5,737 nucleotides of DNA from the NCBI GenBank assembly GCA_003229495.1, contig QIEB01000653.1:1-5737 (forward strand). The letters run 5' to 3'. Origin of the DNA: Flammeovirgaceae bacterium (GTDB lineage Bacteria > Bacteroidota > Bacteroidia > Cytophagales > Cyclobacteriaceae). The notes beneath the pieces were generated by a model. The model was not told the origin of the DNA and did not search any database. It saw only the letters and a program-made list of their open reading frames with translations. Made by a program: the position numbers and the translations under genes. This document shows, one piece after another, positions 1 to 5,737 of the stretch (its first letter is position 1; each line of letters begins with the position of its first letter).

Positions 1-932
1 GAAAGCTCTGTTCTGTTCCTTTTTGGGTCGAGGTTATAGCTGATATATGATTGGACATCAGTGAACTTTGGTAAATACTCACCATTGGTTTCAAGCGTAT
101 TCAACAGGTATTGGGAACTCTTATGCCGAACACCGGCTAAAAAGGTAAATCGCTGATTTTTCGAAGCACCTTCGACATGCAGGCCTCCACCCAACAAACT
201 TATGTTTGCACTCCCCCCCCATTTTTTGGGTTTCTTGTAAGTAATATTAAGACTGGAACTTAACTTGTCACCGTATTCCGGTGCCCATCCTCCGGATGAA
301 AACTCAATGTTTTCCACCAGATACGGGTTGATAAAACTGAGGCCCTCCTGCTCTCCGGCCCGAATCAGGAACGGCCTGTAGATCGGTATATCATTAACAT
401 AGACCAGGTTTTCGTCAAAATTACCTCCGCGTACTGAGTATGTGGCGGACAACTCATTATTGCTGACCACCCCTGGAAGCGTGGCCAGTATCTTGTTGAA
501 CTCACCAAAAGGTGAAGGAAGCAATCGTGCAGATTCGGGGCTAATAGTGGTTAAGCTGGGTACAAAATCATCCGTAGTACGTCGATCCTGCACCGCTACC
601 TCATCCAGTAAAGTAGATTTGGGCGTCAATTTTAAGTTCAACAACAGATTATCAAAAGGGGCAATGGAAACTTTTCGAGTAATGGTTTGATAACCAATGT
701 GAGAGATAGTTAGTACAATGGCAGTGTCTGGAGTAACCACCAATAAAAACCGGCCCAGTGAATCTGTAGAAGTTCCTTCGCCAGTGTTAGCAATGATGTT
801 TACACCTACAATTCCTATCTGATTTTCGTCGGTTATTTTACCGCGGGCAAATGCTGTTTGCCCAAATAAATTGCCAACAGGGCTGCAACAAAAGGAAATT
901 AACAAAACGCATAAATAAAATGGTCTTTTCAA
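1..932 (-). CDS. TonB-dependent outer membrane receptor, N-terminal part (runs off left edge)
   Basis: This is the first 310 residues of an outer-membrane receptor that would import a ligand using TonB/ExbBD energy; the substrate cannot be read from this part. Residues 1-29 look like a signal peptide (KRPF, then a hydrophobic stretch, ending near QTAFA). Residues 30-105 form a carboxypeptidase-regulatory-like domain (GKITDENQIGIVGVNI, then DSLGRF and SHIGYQT). The plug domain follows at about 110-235, with YSVRGGNFDENLVYVND at 165-181, YRPFLIR, EGLSFINPYLVENIEF and GGWAPEYGDKLSS. Barrel strands begin near 240. This plug signature is typical of a widespread Bacteroidota receptor family. The start is TTG at 932-930: it is the first start in this frame that gives a signal peptide, it overlaps the rpe stop as TTGA, and it has AGAAGG about 8 bases upstream. 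This suggests translational coupling to rpe. The frame is open to base 3, so the barrel and C-terminus lie outside the window. The family call is secure; the TTG start is fairly secure. Confidence 0.9.
   Translation of the reverse strand, partial: MKRPFYLCVLLISFCCSPVGNLFGQTAFARGKITDENQIGIVGVNIIANTGEGTSTDSLGRFLLVVTPDTAIVLTISHIGYQTITRKVSIAPFDNLLLNLKLTPKSTLLDEVAVQDRRTTDDFVPSLTTISPESARLLPSPFGEFNKILATLPGVVSNNELSATYSVRGGNFDENLVYVNDIPIYRPFLIRAGEQEGLSFINPYLVENIEFSSGGWAPEYGDKLSSSLNITYKKPKKWGGSANISLLGGGLHVEGASKNQRFTFLAGVRHKSSQYLLNTLETNGEYLPKFTDVQSYISYNLDPKRNRTEL
213..220 (-). repeat. G8 homopolymer inside the TonB receptor gene
   Basis: Eight consecutive G on the coding strand (C on the plus strand) encode the W-G-G part of KKWGGSANI at about residues 238-240, where the plug gives way to the barrel. 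The reading frame is consistent on both sides with eight G, so the gene is ON in this sequence. Runs of this length are prone to slipped-strand length changes, but nothing here shows that the length varies. Confidence 0.75.
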
Positions 933-1585
933 GCCGGCACCTTCTTGAGATCGCTAATTACCTTTAGGGGATCTTCGGCCTTGAACACCAAGCTCCCGGC
1001 TACCAATACATCCGCTCCGGCATTAAGTAACTGCAGAGCGTTATTATGGTTAACTCCACCATCTATTTCAATTAAAGTGGTGCTGCCTGACAGGTTTATC
1101 ATCTCTTTTAACTTCTGTACTTTTTGGTATGTTCTGTCAATGAATTTCTGCCCGCCAAAGCCAGGATTTACCGACATCAGGCATACCAGGTCCACTTCAG
1201 AGATCAGGTCCTCCAACAAGTGGACCGGTGTATGAGGGTTAAGCGCTACTCCCGCTTTACAGCCCAGGTCCTTTATCTGATTTACTACTTTGTGCAGATG
1301 ATCGCAAGCTTCATAATGAACGCTAATTAAATACGCACCGCACTCTTGAAACACTTTCAAATACAACTCAGGTGTTTCTATCATCAGGTGGATGTCCAAT
1401 GGCTTTTGGGCGTGCCTGGCAATTGCTTTGCAAACAGGTACCCCAAAAGATATATTAGGAACAAATTGTCCATCCATGATGTCCAGGTGAAACCAATCGG
1501 CTTCACTTCGATTAATTAATTCCACTTCGGTTTGAAGATTCGCAAAATCTGCGGCCAATAAGGAAGGTGCAATGATGGGCGCCAT
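929..1585 (-). CDS. rpe: ribulose-phosphate 3-epimerase
   Basis: This cytosolic TIM-barrel enzyme interconverts D-ribulose 5-phosphate and D-xylulose 5-phosphate in the pentose phosphate pathway (EC 5.1.3.1). The 218-residue product is close to the usual 210-225. It opens with APSLLAADFANL (Ser8 at the substrate site). The metal ligands expected for the family are all present: His33 and Asp35 in WFHLDIMDGQFVPN, His66 in DIHLMI, and Asp175 in EIDGGVN. The flexible loop is MSVNPGFGGQKF near 137-148, and the phosphate-binding glycines lie in GFGG, DGG and AGS. I chose ATG 1585 over the longer in-frame TTG at 1600 because family members start a few residues before APS and the extra LYICC lies over a promoter-like element. 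The stop codon overlaps the start of the TonB receptor gene. An intact, ordinary copy. Confidence 0.97.
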   Translation of the reverse strand: MAPIIAPSLLAADFANLQTEVELINRSEADWFHLDIMDGQFVPNISFGVPVCKAIARHAQKPLDIHLMIETPELYLKVFQECGAYLISVHYEACDHLHKVVNQIKDLGCKAGVALNPHTPVHLLEDLISEVDLVCLMSVNPGFGGQKFIDRTYQKVQKLKEMINLSGSTTLIEIDGGVNHNNALQLLNAGADVLVAGSLVFKAEDPLKVISDLKKVPA

Positions 1586-1589
1586 GCAA

Positions 1590-1620
1590 CAAATATACAA
1601 TACAAGGTGGAACTTCGAAA
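1590..1620 (-). promoter_or_regulatory. candidate Bacteroidota-type promoter for rpe
   Basis: Reading the minus strand, TATATTTG at 1597-1590 matches the Bacteroidota -7 consensus TAnnTTTG exactly. TTTC at 1620-1617, one base from the -33 consensus TTTG, lies 19 bases upstream. The element sits in the 41-base gap after the upstream lipoprotein gene and ends only four bases before the rpe ATG, so the transcript would be leaderless or nearly so. A chance match in AT-rich DNA is possible, and read-through from the lipoprotein gene could also supply rpe. Confidence 0.35.
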
Positions 1621-1626
1621 CTAGCT

Positions 1627-2274
1627 TTATTGCTTGGCAAGCTGGTCTACAGGTATTTCTTTAGTGATGACATCCATCACAAAATCGATACTTTTTTGAT
1701 TATCAGCTTGTACAGTAATATGGAATCGATCACTGACCCCCGCATAGACTTCTGCTCTATTACTCTTTTTTTGCAGCACCGTCCAGCCCTTTACCTCATC
1801 TGAGTAGTTAAAACCTTTAATTTGCTCATTGGTGTTGTCAATTTCAAACCCGGAGGCATAAGCGGCCATAATGGTAGTGTACATGGCAAAAGCAGTGTTG
1901 TAATCCACAATGTTTATTTCAACTTTATCTCCATCCGCATTGAGATATCTTTGGCCTACATTTGAATAGGAACCAAATCCAGGAGTGGTGGTAGTACCTC
2001 CTTCCATATCGCCATCTTTTTCATAACCGGCAAAAGAGTCGGGTAAGTATTCGGCCAACTGCTCATAGTGAATGGCAATAGTATCTCCTCGCTTCTTTCT
2101 TTCCTCCATTCGGTTATTGGCTTCCTCCATAGATTCCTGAATATTTTCTGCGTTTTCGGCTAAGTTCTTAACCGCGCTGAGAGCGTTTTTTGCTTCCTGA
2201 TATTTATCGCAAGAACAAGAGGTAACGAATACAATTAAGGAAACAACGGTAGTAAATTGAATAACTGTTCTCAT
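1627..2274 (-). CDS. unrecognised lipoprotein with coiled-coil N-terminal region
   Basis: I do not recognise this family. The 215-residue product starts MRTVIQFTTVVSLIVFVTSC, a lipoprotein signal with a plausible lipobox VTSC at Cys20 (a second Cys at 22), so it should be anchored in an envelope membrane. Residues about 24-62 are rich in Ala, Glu, Asn and Lys with heptad-like spacing (AKNALSAVKNLAENAENI, then EEANNRMEERKKR), suggesting a coiled coil or long helix. A globular domain follows, from LAEYLPDSFAGYEKDG (about 73-88) to the end, with a Gly/Thr-rich loop (GGTTTTPGFGSYSN) and mixed alpha/beta character. I chose ATG 2274 because the longer option begins with TTG at 2301 and would add a polar HHTTT stretch ahead of the signal. 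The next gene downstream is rpe, but nothing links them functionally. Confidence 0.8.
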   Translation of the reverse strand: MRTVIQFTTVVSLIVFVTSCSCDKYQEAKNALSAVKNLAENAENIQESMEEANNRMEERKKRGDTIAIHYEQLAEYLPDSFAGYEKDGDMEGGTTTTPGFGSYSNVGQRYLNADGDKVEINIVDYNTAFAMYTTIMAAYASGFEIDNTNEQIKGFNYSDEVKGWTVLQKKSNRAEVYAGVSDRFHITVQADNQKSIDFVMDVITKEIPVDQLAKQ

Positions 2275-2306
2275 GGTGGTAGTGTGGTGATTTATTCTCA
2301 ATATAA

Positions 2307-2336
2307 CAAATTAGCTTATTGGAAACTAAACCAAAA
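2307..2336 (-). promoter_or_regulatory. candidate promoter upstream of the coiled-coil lipoprotein gene
   Basis: The 90-base gap 2275-2364 follows the end of the protease gene. On the minus strand it contains TTTTGG at 2336-2331 and, 17 bases later, TAATTTG at 2313-2307. The pair resembles the Bacteroidota -33/-7 arrangement, but the -7 box is one base short of TAnnTTTG. Transcription would begin about 25-30 bases before ATG 2274. The gap is the largest in the window and AT-rich, which suits a promoter. I saw no convincing hairpin terminator for the upstream protease gene in it. Confidence 0.3.
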
Positions 2337-2364
2337 CTTCACATATTCGAGCCACTATGACAGA

Positions 2365-3997
2365 TCAATGTTTTATCAAACGAAAAGTACCGGAGTGATC
2401 CACCGATAAAATGGTAACCAGGTAAACTCCCGGCGACAAGAGTGGAATATTCATGGAGATCTCCGTGGAAGCCGGAATATTAAACAGCTGATTTTCAAGA
2501 ATCTTCTGACCCGAAATATTGTGCATGAAAAAAGTTGCAGTTGGAAGTGAAATTTCACTGAGTATGTAAAGTCTGTTACCCAATGGGTTCGGATACAGTT
2601 TTAAAAAACCCCTGGTCATTGGATCATCGACGGATAGAACCAGTTCTTTGGCACCAAGGTAATTGGGAATTCCATGACCGGTTTGATTGTCTGGGTTTTG
2701 GGCCAGATGACCACTATTTTTTATTGATTCAATTACCTGAAGATAGTTGAATTCCGGACTTGATTGCCAGACTCCTGCTGCCAATCCTGCAATTTGTGGC
2801 GCCGAAAAAGAAGTCCCATTATTAAATACCATGTTTCCATTTCTATTTATTACCGCAGTATTTACTCCCAGGGCCACTACATCGGGCTTGATCCGTCCAT
2901 CCGCACTAGGCCCTGTTGAACTGAATAAGGCTTTGGTTGAGTCATTTTTTATGGCCCCCACAGACAGCACATCCAGAGCATCCGCAGGTGCGGTAATGGA
3001 TTGCCAATTCGAGCTGCCGGCATTTCCTGCGCTAATAGTTAAAACCATTCCTTTGCTTGCTGCAATAGAAGCTGCATTCGATATTACCGTGGTTGACCCG
3101 TCGAGGTCTTCTACACTGTAATTCATGTTGGGTTCGTCGAAAACACTGTACCCCAATGAGGTATTTATGATATCTACACCGGCACTGTCTGCTAATTCTG
3201 CAGCAAACAGCCAATTATATTCCTCTACCCTATATTCACTGCTCACATCTTCAGTAACACACAAGATAAAGTTTGCATCAAAAACACTGCCGGTGAATAC
3301 CCCTGGGTTATTAGCCGCAATAACCGACAATACCTTGGTGCCATGATCGTCATAGCGAAACACATTAGAGGAGCTACCTACAAAATCAAATGTTGTGATC
3401 AATTGGTCATTGATGACAAGATGATCAAATGGCTGAGTTTGGTCTACCCCAAGAAATCCTCCATCAAAAACTGCAATGAGCATTCCCTCACCGGTAACGC
3501 CTTCTTGCTGCATAATGTCAATGCCTAATAACTTATTTTGTATTTCAGTGGATTGTGCCCTGCCCAGGAGAGTAGACTGGTTTTTTTTGTGAAGTTCCGC
3601 CCCATTTTGTGCTTTCAGCTCACCGGGAGCCACAAACTTGATCGATGAAACAAAAGGGAGCGTGCTGATATTGGTCAAAATTGATGAATAAGCTTGTATT
3701 AGCGCTCCATTTAACCACGTTTAACCATTTTGTGCTAAACCACACCTTGGCACCCTGACCTTCCAGAGAAGTTATGTAGTTCCCGTTAATGGGCAAGTCT
3801 TGTGCGGTAATTGCAATATTTTGCCTTGATCTTCTTTCTATGGCCCTGGTCGAAAGGAACTCAGTAGGGCTCTCAATATTAAAACTACTATTCTTTTCCT
3901 GGAAAAAGACCATGAATCTATGGTCCTGAGCTCCAAGTTGCAAAACACCTGGAAACCACATCCAAATTACTGTCAACAGTAGTTTACTCCTTCCCAT
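2365..3997 (-). pseudogene. secreted S8 (subtilisin-like) serine protease with T9SS sorting domain, frameshifted
   Basis: The gene would encode a protease carried through the inner membrane by its signal peptide and across the outer membrane by the type IX system. The 5' part (3997 to about 3719) encodes a signal peptide (MGRSKLLLTVIWMWFPGVLQLGAQ) and the Bacteroidota S8 N-terminal region with FLSTRAIERRSRQNIAI, DLPINGNYI and VWFSTKWLN. Reading that frame onward gives an unrelated tail ending at 3620. The homologous sequence continues in the next frame from 3717 (WLNGALIQAYSSIL, LPFVSSIKFV) to the stop at 2365. Rejoined, the protein is about 540 residues. Catalytic Asp is about 175 (IAVFDGGF), His about 215 (YDDHGTKV), oxyanion Asn about 322 (SAGNAGS) and Ser about 393 (NGTSFSAP). 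A C-terminal sorting domain follows from about 463 (LKLYPNPLGNRLYI, then GVYLVTI). Catalytic residues are all intact, so the break is recent, is an error, or is bypassed by +1 frameshifting. The start overlaps the upstream lipoprotein gene by 14 bases. Confidence 0.9.
3708..3727 (-). repeat. 10-base imperfect tandem duplication that breaks the protease gene
   Basis: On the plus strand CATTTAACCA (3708-3717) is followed directly by CGTTTAACCA (3718-3727), matching at 9 of 10 positions. On the coding strand the unit covers the codons for Trp-Leu-Asn plus one extra base. Because 10 is not a multiple of 3, the second copy moves the ribosome out of frame; deleting either copy joins FSTKWLN directly to GALIQAYSS. 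The mismatch means it is either an older duplication that has since changed, or one made from a pre-existing partial repeat. Confidence 0.85.
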
Positions 3998-4670
3998 AAT
4001 CCGTTAAGATCTGCTCAAATTTTGTGCCGAATTCCAAAGTACCTAAACAACTCGGTTCGGTATTGCAAAAATCCAGTATACTGGAGTTTTTATAAACTAA
4101 TCCTACATTCAGGGCATAAATGGATTGCCGGATATCCTGAAAAATCAAAGTATCTGGGTCATTATTCTCAAATACTGTCAGATTATTAACAAAAGTACCG
4201 GCAGGTGTTACCAACGATCTACCTATATCTGTGATTTGATATTCATCCGGAGGGGATGCATTGAAGAGGTTGCCATCCCAAACTTTGTTAAGCCTGATGG
4301 GAAAGACCATTTTTACAAACGGGATATTGTTCTCCACCACAATAGCGTGATTTTGGGTTCTACGAGCAGTCCACACGGAATCTAATTGCCAATTGTCGGT
4401 GGAAGAATCTCTACTAAAACGGTGTAGAATATAATTAATTTCGTTTTGTGTTGAAAAGGTGTCAACCACTTGTTCTTTTAGTTGATATTGAGCGGTGTCT
4501 GTGGGTACAAACAGAGAATATTTAATCTTTTGAACCTGATAGATTCGGAATTCGCCTATCTCCAAAGGAAAATAATTAAACCCTACCTTATCGGGATCAG
4601 GCGCCAGTGTATCTGAACAACTAATCAGAGTCAAAGCAAAAGCACAAACATAAATATTGCACCTATTCAT
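3984..4670 (-). CDS. unrecognised lipoprotein between mnmA and the S8 protease gene
   Basis: I cannot assign a function. The 228-residue product begins MNRCNIYVCAFALTLISC, a short lipoprotein signal with lipobox LISC and Cys18 as the likely lipidated residue, followed by SDTLAPDPD, an acidic flexible linker. The rest looks like a beta-rich globular domain. FNYFPLEIGEFRIYQV (about 31-46) and the late stretch DIRQSIYALNVGLVYKN (about 179-195) resemble paired motifs seen in many Bacteroidota lipoproteins (YFPL-x-x-G near the start, YAxxVGLV near the end). PAGTF at about 156-160 also fits that pattern. Two cysteines (202 and 208) could form a disulfide. Its ATG overlaps the mnmA stop as ATGA, and its 3' end overlaps the protease start by 14 bases, so it is probably co-translated with both. 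It may work with the protease at the cell surface, but that is inference from position only. Confidence 0.85.
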   Translation of the reverse strand: MNRCNIYVCAFALTLISCSDTLAPDPDKVGFNYFPLEIGEFRIYQVQKIKYSLFVPTDTAQYQLKEQVVDTFSTQNEINYILHRFSRDSSTDNWQLDSVWTARRTQNHAIVVENNIPFVKMVFPIRLNKVWDGNLFNASPPDEYQITDIGRSLVTPAGTFVNNLTVFENNDPDTLIFQDIRQSIYALNVGLVYKNSSILDFCNTEPSCLGTLEFGTKFEQILTDYGKE

Positions 4671-5737
4671 GGTTGATTTTGCTTAAAACTGGAGGCAATC
4701 CAGCCTCCGCCAATTACGTCTTCACCCTGGTAAAATACCGCCGCCTGTCCGGGCGCTATGGCATGGACACCTTTTCCGAAATATACTTTCATGGTGTCTC
4801 CTACCTGCTCTATCACGGAAGTTGTACCTGAATCGTTGTACCGCACCTTGGTAACTGCATCGCGTCTCTGATCCCCAAGATCAGAATATTTAATCATATT
4901 CAATTGATGAACATACATGCCATCACGCGCCAGTTCATCGAATGTTCCTAGAACAATTAAATTTTTATCTTTCTGAATTTCAGTTACATATACCGGATAT
5001 CCTAAAGCAATACCTAAACCTTTGCGCTGACCTACTGTATAAAACGGGTAGCCTTCGTGTTCGCCAACAACGGTGCCGTCTTCCAATACAAATTCACCAC
5101 CTTTTACTTTTTCTTCCAGGCCCGATACCCGTCTTCTAAGAAATCCCCGATAATCGTTATCCGGCACAAAACATATTTCGTATGACTCAGGTTTATTAAG
5201 TAGTTCAACAAATCCCCTCTCCCCTGCCATTTCCCTGATTTCCTGTTTTGTAAATGCCCCTAATGGATATTGTGTGCGGCTTAAATTTTTCTGCGAGATA
5301 CCCCAAAGTGCATATGATTGGTCTTTTAACTCATCTTTCCCCTTAGATATCACGTACCGGTTATTTTCGAAACGAACATTGGCATAGTGACCCGTGGCCA
5401 TAAACTCACAGTCCAATTTATCAGCCCTTCGCAATAAAGCTTCCCATTTAATATGGGTATTACATAAAACACAAGGGTTAGGTGTACGCCCGTTTAAATA
5501 TTCAGCAGTAAAATGATCGATCACATAATCACCAAATTCCTCCCTGATATCCAAAATATAATGTGGAAAGTCAAGGTTCACCGCGATATTGCGGGCATCA
5601 TTGATAGAATCAAGGCTGCAGCAGCCAGTTTCTTTTTTTGAAGCGCCGGAACTGGCATAATCCCAGGTTTTCATAGTCATGCCAATAACTTCATAGCCTT
5701 GTTCGTGAAGCATCACCGCCGCCAGGGAGCTGTCGAT
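4667..5737 (-). CDS. mnmA: tRNA-specific 2-thiouridylase MnmA (5' end beyond the window)
   Basis: This cytosolic enzyme activates U34 of tRNA Lys, Glu and Gln with ATP and inserts sulfur to give 2-thiouridine (EC 2.8.1.13). The window holds 356 residues; family members have about 360-370, so only about 10-15 N-terminal residues are missing. The visible sequence begins inside the PP-loop ATP site as IDSSLAAVMLHEQGYEVIGM, the end of the SGGxDSS motif. RTPNPCVLCNTHIKW carries the catalytic Cys at visible position 92 (aligned with E. coli Cys102). ATGHYA follows at about 113-118, KDQSYALWGIS at 138-148, YEICFVPD with the second catalytic Cys at 189, GQRKGLGIALG at about 236-246, and the C-terminal APGQAAVFYQGEDVIGGGWI. 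The KKETGCCSLDSINDAR insertion is the form usual in Bacteroidota. The GTG or ATG codons near 5711-5716 are internal, not starts. The stop overlaps the next gene by four bases. Confidence 0.97.
   Translation of the reverse strand: MDSSLAAVMLHEQGYEVIGMTMKTWDYASSGASKKETGCCSLDSINDARNIAVNLDFPHYILDIREEFGDYVIDHFTAEYLNGRTPNPCVLCNTHIKWEALLRRADKLDCEFMATGHYANVRFENNRYVISKGKDELKDQSYALWGISQKNLSRTQYPLGAFTKQEIREMAGERGFVELLNKPESYEICFVPDNDYRGFLRRRVSGLEEKVKGGEFVLEDGTVVGEHEGYPFYTVGQRKGLGIALGYPVYVTEIQKDKNLIVLGTFDELARDGMYVHQLNMIKYSDLGDQRRDAVTKVRYNDSGTTSVIEQVGDTMKVYFGKGVHAIAPGQAAVFYQGEDVIGGGWIASSFKQNQP

Noticed and set aside
442..690. Plus-strand open frame of 82 codons
   Set aside because: It lies antisense to the plug and regulatory domains of the TonB receptor, which have clear homology motifs; it has no recognisable domain of its own.
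910..912. ATG as the start of the TonB receptor
   Set aside because: It is not in the receptor's reading frame; TTG at 932-930 is.
845..932. Suspected frameshift in the signal peptide region of the TonB receptor
   Set aside because: A base-by-base recount showed one continuous frame from TTG 932 through the QTAFARGKITD region; the impression came from miscounting a T run at 891-893.
945..1330. Two overlapping plus-strand open frames opposite rpe
   Set aside because: rpe is intact with all family motifs on the minus strand; these frames are antisense by-products of its codon pattern.
2338..2364. Possible hairpin terminator after the protease stop codon
   Set aside because: No stem of useful length followed by a T run could be found.
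2747..3528. Several plus-strand frames and a small minus-strand frame (3032-3214) inside the protease gene
   Set aside because: All lie within the conserved S8 catalytic domain in other frames and show no independent motif or start signal.
4125..4385. Plus-strand frame opposite the lipoprotein gene, and a similar one at 4942-5139 opposite mnmA
   Set aside because: Both are antisense to better supported genes and resemble no protein family.

Overview
This 5.7 kb window reads as a piece of a Bacteroidota chromosome, probably a Cytophagales-like marine or environmental lineage. The lineage is inferred from four things: a serine protease with a C-terminal type IX secretion (Por) sorting domain, a TonB-dependent receptor with an N-terminal carboxypeptidase-regulatory-like domain, an MnmA of the Bacteroidota type (ETGCCSLDS insertion), and TAnnTTTG-like promoter elements. 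Every gene I can support lies on the minus strand, so the window is read from high to low coordinates. No RNA gene, mobile element, CRISPR array or integration scar is visible.

In transcription order the right half holds mnmA (tRNA U34 2-thiouridylase, its first residues beyond the edge), an unrecognised lipoprotein gene (4-base overlap with mnmA) and a secreted subtilisin-like S8 protease gene (14-base overlap with the lipoprotein gene). These overlaps suggest one translationally coupled operon. The protease gene is broken. A 10-base imperfect tandem duplication at 3708-3727 shifts the frame between the N-terminal propeptide region and the catalytic domain. Removing one copy restores a continuous protein of about 540 residues with an intact Asp/His/Ser triad.

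A 90-base gap (2275-2364) with a candidate promoter separates this from a second unit: a second unrecognised lipoprotein with a coiled-coil N-terminal part, a 41-base gap with a good -7 element, rpe (ribulose-5-phosphate 3-epimerase), and a TonB-dependent receptor. The receptor starts with TTG overlapping the rpe stop codon (TTGA) and runs off the left edge. It carries an in-frame run of eight G at 213-220.

Functionally the window mixes two housekeeping enzymes (tRNA modification, pentose phosphate pathway) with four envelope or secreted proteins. I see no clear novel multi-gene system. The points most worth a second look are the duplication that breaks the protease gene, the tight mnmA-lipoprotein-protease linkage, the G8 tract in the receptor, and a possible leaderless rpe promoter.
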